From: Streptomyces malaysiensis subsp. samsunensis
GTDB lineage: Bacteria > Actinomycetota > Actinomycetes > Streptomycetales > Streptomycetaceae
Assembly: GCF_024519315.1 (NCBI RefSeq)
Contig: NZ_JANIIC010000016.1
Span: forward strand, 62,001 to 126,000
Direction: 5' to 3'
DNA: 64,000 nucleotides
Numbering within the stretch: the first letter of the stretch is position 1; every line of letters begins with the position of its first letter. Under the pieces are notes generated by a model. It made no database searches. It saw nothing but the letters and a program-made list of their open reading frames with translations, and had not been told where the DNA came from. Shown in pieces: positions 16,797 to 24,495 of this stretch. Made by a program: the position numbers and the translations under genes.

Positions 16797-16829
16797 GCCC
16801 CCGGGGGGAGGTCACCTCCCCCCGGGGGC
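16797..16829 (+). terminator. Perfect 16-bp hairpin before the azapteridine operon
   Basis: GCCCCCGGGGGGAGGT (16797-16812), one-base centre, then its exact complement (16814-16829). It lies 28 bp after the alternative frame closes and 43 bp before the first operon gene. It can act as a terminator or attenuator. The small loop means it may also function as a palindromic operator. Confidence 0.6.
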
Positions 16830-16871
16830 GCATCGCATCGTAGCCGTCCAGACAGGGAGGAGTCCGGTCTC

Positions 16872-18863
16872 ATGGGCGCGCTTGAACGGATCACCCGCAT
16901 CGTCAGTCAACCCGGACACGGACTGTTGGCCTGTGACGTCCGGGGTGGGCTGCACTGGCTCGACCGCAACCTCAACATCCGCGTCTCGTCCCCCCTCCCG
17001 GCGACTGCCCAGGCCCCCTCCGGGGACCCCGTCTACGCGGTGAAGGTCGTCGGCGACTGGATCATCACCCGGGACAAGGCCGGCAACATCTGCCGCTGGG
17101 ACACCGAGACGCTCCGTCTGAGCGATCGGCTCGATGCGGCGTCCACCGCCAACACCGAACATCTGCTGGAGGGCGAGCAGCCGTCGCCCACCATGCTGCG
17201 CGGCATCGGCGTGTGGCAGGGCAAGGCGTACCTCAACAACGGGTACTTCCAGGTCGTCGTCCTGGACGTCGAGTCGTTCACCGTCGACCGCATCTCCCTG
17301 TGGCCGCACGGCTACGACATGCTGGAGTGGTTCTGCACGGACGCGCCCGGTGTGCACGCGGTCTCCGACCGCAGCGGCCATATCCATCTCGGCTCCCTGC
17401 CCGACCTGGACTTCCCAACGGTGGTGCAGGTCGACACCTCCAATGTGCACCGCGTGGTCTACGACGAGCGCCACGACAGGTACTGGGCCATCTGCGACGC
17501 GGGGCTCGGCCCCACGCGCAACATCAGCAACGGCGTGGTCACCCTGGGCCTGGACGGCGAGATCGACCAGCGCATGGACATCGCGCGCAACGACGTGGAA
17601 GGTCTCGTCTTCTCGCCCGACTTCTCCCGGGCCTACATCGGCGGCTTCGACGGGGAACTGGTCGTCTTCGACAACTCCACGCCGCGACTGAGGATCGAAC
17701 AGCGCATCCGCGGCTTCAGCCACCAGATCATCGATGTCACCGTCGACGAGGACGGCAGGATCTACACCCTCACCCAGGACGGTGAGGTGACGGCCCTCTC
17801 CCCGCAGGGCAAGGTCCTCACCCGGCTCGGCCATCCCCGCCAGTGCGTATGGGACATCCAGCCGCACCCGGCGGAGCCCGGGGCGCTCGTCGTGGCCACC
17901 GACGACGGTGCCTTCGAGGCCCGTATGCGCACCTCGCCCGCGGGCCACGCCTCGCTCGAGGTGACGGGCCGCCACCGCACCGGGCTCGGTTTCTCCCGCC
18001 GGATCCGCGCCGCCTCCGACGACCTGGTGGGGGCGTTCTGGCCATCGCGACTGCGCCGGTTCACCACCGCGGACACCACGGTGTGGGAGGCACAGCTTCC
18101 CGGCATCATCCACACCGTGGCCGTGTCGCCGGACGGCGGCCGGGTGCTGGCCGCCTGCAACGCCGGCGGATACGAGTTCGACGCCGCGACCGGCGAGCCG
18201 ACCTGGCAGGTCGAGGACCTGCCCGCCAGCGCGTGGGCCTGCGCCTACCTGGACGACGGCCGCCGGCTGCTGGCCACGCGCAACGGACAGCTCACCGCCT
18301 ACGGTGACCAGGCCGAACCATCCTGGTACGCCGAGCTGAACAGCTACCCCAAGCGGCTCATCACCGACGGCGACCGGGTGCGGATCACCGGGGGCGGCGG
18401 CGTCAAGGAGATCGTGGTGGGCGAGGACAAGCCCACCCGCCAGTTCACCGAACTGCTCGACAACACCGCCGAGAACTGCGCCCTGATCGACGGGGTGCTC
18501 TGCGTCGTCACGTACGGCATGCAGGTCGCCGCGTTCGACTACGACACCGCCGAACTGCTCGACTTCCACGAGGACTTGCCCGACTTCGGCAAGGGCATGG
18601 CCGCACTGCACGGCCCGGACGGCCGTGCGTATGTCGTGGTCGGTGGCCGCGGCGGATTCCTGCGGCTGTATCTGATGGAGCGCACGGGCCGTGGCCGAGT
18701 CCTCACTCCGCTGCGCGACCTGTGGCTGCCGCTCTCGGACCGGCCGGTGTCCTCCGCCGGTACGACCGGTTCGGCGGGTGCCACCGGTTCGGCGGGAGCC
18801 GCCGGTGCCGCCGGTGCCGCCGGTTCCGCCGGTGCCACCGGTGAGGAGGCCGCCGTACGATGA
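16872..18863 (+). CDS. Beta-propeller (WD40-like) protein of the azapteridine operon, first copy
   Basis: 663 residues made of repeated four-strand blades with recurring G-D/H-x-W or D-G-x-V elements (DVRGGLHWLDRNLNIRVSS, RGIGVWQGKAYLNNGYFQVV, GMAALHGPDGRAYVVVGGRG). No catalytic motif or signal peptide is visible. The C-terminus is a low-complexity Gly/Ser/Ala/Thr tail coded by 9-bp repeats (about 18757-18840). Start ATG at 16872 follows GGGAGGAG. It overlaps the MFS gene by 4 bp. Toxoflavin clusters of Burkholderia contain a WD-repeat protein (ToxC) of unproven function; this is a plausible counterpart. Confidence 0.7.
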   Translation: MGALERITRIVSQPGHGLLACDVRGGLHWLDRNLNIRVSSPLPATAQAPSGDPVYAVKVVGDWIITRDKAGNICRWDTETLRLSDRLDAASTANTEHLLEGEQPSPTMLRGIGVWQGKAYLNNGYFQVVVLDVESFTVDRISLWPHGYDMLEWFCTDAPGVHAVSDRSGHIHLGSLPDLDFPTVVQVDTSNVHRVVYDERHDRYWAICDAGLGPTRNISNGVVTLGLDGEIDQRMDIARNDVEGLVFSPDFSRAYIGGFDGELVVFDNSTPRLRIEQRIRGFSHQIIDVTVDEDGRIYTLTQDGEVTALSPQGKVLTRLGHPRQCVWDIQPHPAEPGALVVATDDGAFEARMRTSPAGHASLEVTGRHRTGLGFSRRIRAASDDLVGAFWPSRLRRFTTADTTVWEAQLPGIIHTVAVSPDGGRVLAACNAGGYEFDAATGEPTWQVEDLPASAWACAYLDDGRRLLATRNGQLTAYGDQAEPSWYAELNSYPKRLITDGDRVRITGGGGVKEIVVGEDKPTRQFTELLDNTAENCALIDGVLCVVTYGMQVAAFDYDTAELLDFHEDLPDFGKGMAALHGPDGRAYVVVGGRGGFLRLYLMERTGRGRVLTPLRDLWLPLSDRPVSSAGTTGSAGATGSAGAAGAAGAAGSAGATGEEAAVR

Positions 18864-20356
18864 CCGACGCAGGGACCGCGGAGGAAGCGGGCTCCGTGAC
18901 ACCGGACGGAGCGGGCGCGCACGCGGCCGACGAGTCCGTGGAACCCAACCCGCTCGCCGACCGCAGGTTCCTCGTCTTCGCCGCGGGCAACGCGGCCAAC
19001 AACGTCGGCGAAGCCCTGTACGCCACGGCCCTGCCCCTGCTGGCCTACCAACTCACCGATTCCTTGGTGGTGATGGCCTGGCTGGCCGCCGCCGTCCCCG
19101 TGAGCGACCTGTTCGCCCCCGCCCTCGGGGCGTGGGCGGACCGGCGGGGCGTGCGCGGCCTGATCGTCCAGGGCCTGCTGGCGCAGGCCGGCGCGGCGCT
19201 CGCCATGAACCTGCTGCTGCTCGGCGGTCATTCGGCACCGTGGCTGCTGTTCCTGTGCGCGGTGGTGCTGGAGACCGGGGGGCTGGCCTACCGCACCGGC
19301 TGGATGACCGGGGTCCCCGCCCAGTTCCCCGACTGTCCCGTACGGGCCAGAGGCACGCTCAACAGCCTCTTCCTGGCGACCACTCTGGCGGGCCCGCTGC
19401 TCGTGGCCGCGCTGCTGCCCTGGGTGGGGTACCAAGGGCTGCTGTGGCTCAACCTGCCCACGTTCTTCGCCCCGCTGGTGGTCTGGGCCGTGGGGGTCAG
19501 GCCCGCACGCTCCGCCCCCGCGTCCCCGCACAAAACCGCCCCCGTATCCCCGGACGAAACCGCTCCCGTATCCCCGGACGAAACCGCTCCCGTATCCCCG
19601 GACAAGACCGCCCCCGCGCCCTCGCACGAAGGCGGCCGGACCGAGGGCGGGCCCCGGCGTACGGCACCGCGGTGGGTGAAGCGGCGGGCGGCCGGGGCCC
19701 AGGCGCGGGCCGGGGCCGAGGCGCCACCGTCACGTATCCGCGACGGCTGGGACGCCATCAGGCAGGACAAGCGCATCAGCGTCATGCTCGTGGCGGACAT
19801 GGTGCTCAGCGCGGTGTGCGGCACCGGGCTGACCTCGCTCATCGTCTACCACCTGCGGCATGGGTGGGCCCTTTCGGGCCAGCAGGCCGGCCTCGCGATC
19901 GCGGGGATGAACGTGGCGTCATTGGTCGGCAACCTGCTGGTCTCCCAGCGCCGCCGACTGCGGCCATGGACACCGATGACGCTCGGTGTGGCCGCGCGGT
20001 CCGTCGCGCTGATTCTGATGATCGTGCCGATATGGCCTGTCTTCATGTTCGCGGTCGTGCTCGGGGCCCTGGGACAGGGCGCCGTGATGGCGACGGTGGT
20101 CATGGCACGCGTCCGGTACCTCCCGCCCGGTGTCCTGGGCCGTGCTTCCGGTCTCATCTGGCTCCTGACCGGCGGTGCGGCCCTGCTGTCCCCCGTGTTC
20201 GTGTCCGCACTTGACGATGTCGTGGGCACGCCCCCCACCTTCCTGGTGCTCGGGATCGCCACTACGACGGTGCTGCTGCACCTTCGACTCACGCGTGCCG
20301 CGTGGCGGCCCGTGCCGAGGCCGCAAGAACCGGCAAGGAGGACGAACGAACCATGA
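18860..20356 (+). CDS. MFS transporter of the azapteridine operon
   Basis: 498 residues with about 12 membrane segments in two halves, NNVGEALYATALPLLAY near the start and the MFS loop DRRGVRGL after helix 2. The cytoplasmic central loop (about residues 215-290) contains a 24-bp tandem repeat giving SPDETAPV units. It is coupled by 4-bp overlaps on both sides. Likely exports the product and gives self-resistance; substrate inferred from context only. Confidence 0.82.
   Translation: MTDAGTAEEAGSVTPDGAGAHAADESVEPNPLADRRFLVFAAGNAANNVGEALYATALPLLAYQLTDSLVVMAWLAAAVPVSDLFAPALGAWADRRGVRGLIVQGLLAQAGAALAMNLLLLGGHSAPWLLFLCAVVLETGGLAYRTGWMTGVPAQFPDCPVRARGTLNSLFLATTLAGPLLVAALLPWVGYQGLLWLNLPTFFAPLVVWAVGVRPARSAPASPHKTAPVSPDETAPVSPDETAPVSPDKTAPAPSHEGGRTEGGPRRTAPRWVKRRAAGAQARAGAEAPPSRIRDGWDAIRQDKRISVMLVADMVLSAVCGTGLTSLIVYHLRHGWALSGQQAGLAIAGMNVASLVGNLLVSQRRRLRPWTPMTLGVAARSVALILMIVPIWPVFMFAVVLGALGQGAVMATVVMARVRYLPPGVLGRASGLIWLLTGGAALLSPVFVSALDDVVGTPPTFLVLGIATTTVLLHLRLTRAAWRPVPRPQEPARRTNEP
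19519..19614 (+). repeat. 24-bp tandem repeat inside the MFS gene
   Basis: About four in-frame copies of a 24-bp unit built around CCCGTATCCCCGGACGAAAC, encoding A-P-V-S-P-D-E-T units in the cytoplasmic loop. In-frame expansion or contraction would lengthen or shorten the loop without breaking the gene. Confidence 0.75.
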
Positions 20357-21048
20357 TCGAGCCACGCGACGACGCCCATCCGCAGGCCGAGGCCGAGCCG
20401 TCTGTGAGCCTGCTGGACGGCGACACCGGCGCGCTGCCCGCCGCACGGATCCGCCGCAAGGTGCGCATCCCGCTGCACCACGGCTCGGCGGAACCCATCG
20501 CAGCCGACGTGATGACCTTCGGCGGGCTCCTGGACGGACGCGAGCACCTCGCGCTGCGGCTCGGGCCCAGGCACCCCGAAGTGCCCCTGGTACGGGTCCA
20601 CTCGGAGTGCCTCACCGGTGAGGTGCTCGGTTCGGCGCGCTGCGACTGCGGGCCGCAGCTGCGGGAGGCGATGCGCCTGATCAATACCGCCGGTGGCACC
20701 CTGCTGTACCTGCGGCAGGAGGGCCGCGGCATCGGTCTGTACAACAAGCTGGACGCCTACAGCCTCCAGGACCAGGGCCTGGACACCTTCAGCGCCAACC
20801 GGGCGCTCGGCCTCGACGACGACCTGCGGGACTACGGGGTGGCCGCGCAGATGCTGCGAGCGCTCGGCGAGGTCGAGATCGACCTGCTCACCAACAACCC
20901 CGACAAGCGCGAACAACTGCGCCACTACGGCATCGCGGTGCGGCACACCGTGTCCACCGGCGTGTACGCCAACCCCCACAACAGGGGGTATCTGACCGCG
21001 AAGGTCGCCCGCACCGCGCACACCATTCGGCTCGAGGAGTCAGCATGA
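20353..21048 (+). CDS. GTP cyclohydrolase II (RibA/ToxB-type)
   Basis: 231 residues. Opens GTP to the 2,5-diaminopyrimidinone that feeds riboflavin and 7-azapteridines. Seen: zinc ligands in the pattern SECLTGEVLGSARCDCG (three Cys, about residues 85-101), GGTLLYLRQEGRGIGLYNK with the GRGIG loop, and LLTNNPDKREQL. It lacks the fused DHBP synthase (RibB) domain of housekeeping RibBA proteins, and it lies in a secondary-metabolite operon, as toxB does. ATG at 20353 overlaps the MFS stop by 4 bp. Confidence 0.93.
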   Translation: MIEPRDDAHPQAEAEPSVSLLDGDTGALPAARIRRKVRIPLHHGSAEPIAADVMTFGGLLDGREHLALRLGPRHPEVPLVRVHSECLTGEVLGSARCDCGPQLREAMRLINTAGGTLLYLRQEGRGIGLYNKLDAYSLQDQGLDTFSANRALGLDDDLRDYGVAAQMLRALGEVEIDLLTNNPDKREQLRHYGIAVRHTVSTGVYANPHNRGYLTAKVARTAHTIRLEESA

Positions 21049-22757
21049 TCCGTCATCTCGGACCCATCAGCGGCGTGGCCGCCCACGGTGGGAACCTCAT
21101 CGCCACCGCGGGCTACGACAACCAGGTCATCCTCTGGGACGCCGCGACCCGCACCTCGATCAGCCGCGTCCACCACGACCACCTCGCCAACCAGGCCGCC
21201 TTCAGCCCGGACGGGCGCCATCTGGTGACCTCGTCGAGCGACTACACGGCACGGCTGTGGTCCGTGCCCGACCTCAAGCTCATCGCCGTCCTCAGCGACC
21301 ACAAGGACGACGTGGAGATGTCGGCCTTCCACCCCACCCTCGAACTGGTCGCCACCGCCTCCCGCGACCACGGAGTGCGGGTGTTCGACTTCTCCGGCAG
21401 GCTGACGGCCTCCTTCGAGGGGCACACCGCCGACGTGATCTCCGTCGCCTGGGCGGGGGACAGCAGGGAACTGCTGACCTCGAGCGACGACGGGACCGTC
21501 AAGCGCTGGTCGCTCGATGCCGGCGGACTCGTCTCCGAGGTCGACCTGGGCGGGGCGGAGACCGACACCATCGCCATCACCCCGACCGGCACCGTGTACG
21601 CAGGCAACGACGATGGCGAGATCGTCATCATCGCCGACGGGACCGCCAACGCCACCCCCGCGCACGAGGCGGGGATCAAGCGCCTCGTGCACAACGCCTC
21701 GTCGCGGTCGCTGGTCAGCCTCAGCTACGACAGGACGCTGCGGGTCTGGGACACCTCGGGCCCCGGGGGCGAGCTCAACCTCCTGCACACCAGCGAGTAT
21801 CCGGCCGAGGTGTGGGCCCGCTCCTGTGACTTCCTGGACGACACCACACTCGTCTTCGCCACGTTCGGCTCCACCTACGCCACCTACCACCTCACCGATC
21901 AGCGGTGGGACCTGTCCGGCGTCATGCCCACCGCCTGTGTCAACTCCGTGGTCGCCGATGCGGCGGGGCGCGTGTGGACGGTCGGTGACGCGGGGATCGT
22001 GTGGCGGGACGGCGCAGAGGTCTCGCGCCCCGGCAGCCTGTGCAACTTCCTCGTCGAGGCCGGTGGTCGGATGCTGACGGGCGGTCAGCTCGGCCAGGTG
22101 TTCGACGCGGCCGACGGCCATGTCATCCATCAGCACAGGTCGCCGCTGAACTGCGGTGCCGCCTTCACCAGGGACGGCAGGCCGCACGTGGTGATCGGCG
22201 CCTACACGGGCGAGGGTCTGGTCTTCCAGCTCACCGAGGGGGGAACCTTCGAGCTCGTCGCCACGCTGCCGCTGCACACCAACGCGGTCAAGGGCGTCGC
22301 CGTCTCCGGGAACACCCTGTTCGCGGTGTGCGCGGACACCTCGGTCTCCTGGTTCTCGCTGGACACCCTGACCGAGACCGGCCGCCTGGACGACGCCCAC
22401 CGGCGGATCGCCAACGGCTGTGCGGCCCTGCCCGGCGGCGTGTTCGTCAGCGTTTCCCGCGACCTGACGCTGCGCACCTGGCAGCAGGAGAAGTGCGACA
22501 CCATTCCCACGCCCCACGACCACTCGGTCAAGTGCGTCGCGGCATCTCCCGACGGCCGTCTCGTCGCGACGGGCTCGTACGCGGGCGCCATCGCCGTCCA
22601 CGACCTCCGCACCGGCGCGTGGCCGTTCATCGGCCGCCCGACGACAGCGGGCATCTCCTCCCTCCACTGGGACGCGGTGGGAGCCCGCTTCCTCGCCTCG
22701 TCGTACGACGGATCCGTCCACCCCGTCGACCTCGCACCGGTCGGGGCGGCCGGATGA
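21045..22757 (+). CDS. WD40 beta-propeller protein, second copy (ToxC-like)
   Basis: 570 residues with clear WD-type blades: TAGYDNQVILWDAATRTSIS, TSSSDYTARLWSVPDLKLIA, SSDDGTVKRWSLDAG, LSYDRTLRVWDTSG, and a C-terminal blade GSYAGAIAVHDLRTG. At least seven to eight blades per ring are likely, possibly two stacked propellers. No enzymatic motif. Coupled by ATGA overlaps to both neighbours. In the toxoflavin cluster a WD-repeat gene directly follows GTP cyclohydrolase II, exactly as here. Probably a scaffold or an enzyme of unrecognised chemistry. Confidence 0.82.
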   Translation: MIRHLGPISGVAAHGGNLIATAGYDNQVILWDAATRTSISRVHHDHLANQAAFSPDGRHLVTSSSDYTARLWSVPDLKLIAVLSDHKDDVEMSAFHPTLELVATASRDHGVRVFDFSGRLTASFEGHTADVISVAWAGDSRELLTSSDDGTVKRWSLDAGGLVSEVDLGGAETDTIAITPTGTVYAGNDDGEIVIIADGTANATPAHEAGIKRLVHNASSRSLVSLSYDRTLRVWDTSGPGGELNLLHTSEYPAEVWARSCDFLDDTTLVFATFGSTYATYHLTDQRWDLSGVMPTACVNSVVADAAGRVWTVGDAGIVWRDGAEVSRPGSLCNFLVEAGGRMLTGGQLGQVFDAADGHVIHQHRSPLNCGAAFTRDGRPHVVIGAYTGEGLVFQLTEGGTFELVATLPLHTNAVKGVAVSGNTLFAVCADTSVSWFSLDTLTETGRLDDAHRRIANGCAALPGGVFVSVSRDLTLRTWQQEKCDTIPTPHDHSVKCVAASPDGRLVATGSYAGAIAVHDLRTGAWPFIGRPTTAGISSLHWDAVGARFLASSYDGSVHPVDLAPVGAAG

Positions 22758-23761
22758 GCACCACCGTATCCGTCGTCAATCCGAACGACCTCTCCGACCG
22801 GGCCGCCATGGGACTGCCCGACTCCTTCGTGGACCGCACCGACCACGCGGGACTCACCGCCCACACACGCCGTCTGGCGTGTGAATCGCCGACGACACTG
22901 GTACGTCTCGTCCAGGACCCGGCCCGGACCCCGACGAGCCGGCTCACCGCGGGCAGACTGCTCGGCCTGCTCGGGGATCCGCGTATCGACACCTTCGACC
23001 CGGCCATGGTCGACGTACCGGCGGCCCGCGTATGGCTCGGACTCGACTTGGCGGACGTCGACGCGGTCGTGCGGAAATGGGGCCACGTCGGTGTGGTGCG
23101 CGATTGGATCGAGAAGGAGACCCCCAGGTACGAGGCGGACATCGGCGCGTTCCGCATCGCCCGCTATCCCGTGACCAACCAGGAGTACCGGGACTTCCTC
23201 GGCGAGAACCCGGACGCCTCGCTCCCCACGTCATGGACGTTCGGGGTGTATCCGGCCCACCTGTCCAACCACCCGGTGTGGACCGTCGCACCCCGGGACG
23301 CCGACGCCTACGCCGCCTGGCTCGCGCGCCGCACCGGCAGGGCGTTCCGGCTGCCCACGGAAGCGGAGTGGGAGTACGCGGCGAGCGGTGGTGACGGCCG
23401 TGACCACCCCTGGGGCGACGCACCGAACGAGGACCATGCCAACACCGTGGAGACGGGGCCGCTGTCCACCACACCCGTGGGGATGTATCCCGCGGGGCGC
23501 GGGCCGTTCGGCGCCGACGACATGGCGGGCAACGTGGAGGAGTACGTGGCCGACGACTACCGGCCCTACCCCGGTGGCCGGTCCATCGACGACGACCTCG
23601 GCAGCGGTGTGGACACCTACCGGGTCAGCAGGGGCGGCAGCCACACCCGCTATGACGACCTCGCCCGCTGCACCCGCAGACACGGCTATCACCACCGGCT
23701 CATCTACGCCATGGGCTTCCGGCTGGCCGAGACGCCGGACACCGGCGACACGGTGCGATGA
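22754..23761 (+). CDS. SUMF1/FGE-fold (DUF323) protein, ToxD-like
   Basis: 335 residues: a helical N-terminal part (about 1-125) and a SUMF1-type domain with RIARYPVTNQEYRDFLGENP, RLPTEAEWEYAASGG, PVGMYPAGRGPFGADDMAGN and VSRGGSHTRYDDLARC. The two copper-binding Cys of true formylglycine-generating enzymes, expected at positions 3 and 8 after GGS, are not at those positions (a single Cys is at about +10), so it is unlikely to be an FGE. It overlaps the WD gene by 4 bp. Position matches toxD in Burkholderia; chemistry unknown. Confidence 0.8.
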   Translation: MSTTVSVVNPNDLSDRAAMGLPDSFVDRTDHAGLTAHTRRLACESPTTLVRLVQDPARTPTSRLTAGRLLGLLGDPRIDTFDPAMVDVPAARVWLGLDLADVDAVVRKWGHVGVVRDWIEKETPRYEADIGAFRIARYPVTNQEYRDFLGENPDASLPTSWTFGVYPAHLSNHPVWTVAPRDADAYAAWLARRTGRAFRLPTEAEWEYAASGGDGRDHPWGDAPNEDHANTVETGPLSTTPVGMYPAGRGPFGADDMAGNVEEYVADDYRPYPGGRSIDDDLGSGVDTYRVSRGGSHTRYDDLARCTRRHGYHHRLIYAMGFRLAETPDTGDTVR

Positions 23762-23824
23762 CGCGGATGCCGGAAGCACCGTGGGACGCGGGCCGCTCCG
23801 ACCGTTCCTCCGAAGGTATGGATC

Positions 23825-24469
23825 ATGGAGATCGACTACTGGAACCCCAATGTGCACTACCACCCGTGGATCCTCGACAGCATCGGCGACCACCCCCGTG
23901 AAGCACTCGACATCGGCTGCGGCGACGGTCGCCTGGTCCGGGCCCTGGCAGATCGGGTGCGGCATGTCACCGGCCTCGACTCATCGGCCGCCATGGTCGA
24001 GCACGCACGCTCCGCCAACCGGGACATCGCGAACGCCGACTTCGTGGAGGGCGACGTCTTCGACCTGGCCGGCACGGCCCTGCCGCATGAGCACTACGAC
24101 GTGATCACCATGGTCGCCGTCGCCCACCACCTGGGTACGGACCGCGCGATCCGGACGGCCGCCTCGCTCCTGGCGCCCGGTGGGCGGCTCGTCGTGGTCG
24201 GCCTGGCCGCGCCCCGCTCCGCCGTCGACTGGCTGGCGCTCGTTCCCGCTCTCCTCGCCATCCGCCGCGAGGCCAAGCGGCACGGCGGGAAGCGCGCACA
24301 GGACGGCCTTCCCGTGGCCGAGCCCGATATGACCTGGTCCCAGGTCCGCCACACCGCTCACCTTCTGCTCCCGGGCTCGCGATGGCGCCGCCGTCTCATG
24401 TGGCGCTACTCGCTGCTGTGGGAGAAGCCCGGAGCCCCCGCTCGTAGGCACACCGCCCCGGACTTCTGA
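23825..24469 (+). CDS. SAM-dependent class I methyltransferase (ToxA-like role)
   Basis: 214 residues. Motif I ALDIGCGDGRLVRAL (about residue 28), Asp after beta2 (VTGLDSSAAMVEHA), and the acidic loop FVEGDVFDLAG; C-terminal membrane-proximal-like helix LAPGGRLVVVGLA. N-terminus NPNVHYHPWILDSI is unusual and may bind the substrate. It follows the coupled block by 63 bp. Toxoflavin and fervenulin need one or two N-methylations of the azapteridine ring, so that is the expected role; regiochemistry cannot be read. Confidence 0.82.
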   Translation: MEIDYWNPNVHYHPWILDSIGDHPREALDIGCGDGRLVRALADRVRHVTGLDSSAAMVEHARSANRDIANADFVEGDVFDLAGTALPHEHYDVITMVAVAHHLGTDRAIRTAASLLAPGGRLVVVGLAAPRSAVDWLALVPALLAIRREAKRHGGKRAQDGLPVAEPDMTWSQVRHTAHLLLPGSRWRRRLMWRYSLLWEKPGAPARRHTAPDF

Positions 24470-24495
24470 CACCTCAGCTCCCCGTCAGCCGCCCA

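Noticed and set aside
16812..18902. 696-codon minus-strand frame opposite the first propeller gene
   Set aside because: Shadow of a real plus-strand gene in a translationally coupled operon.
20925..22721. 598-codon minus-strand frame opposite the second propeller gene
   Set aside because: Shadow frame; the WD repeats and 4-bp overlaps support the plus strand.
22754..23761. A true formylglycine-generating enzyme activating a sulfatase
   Set aside because: No sulfatase nearby and the copper-site Cys pair is missing.
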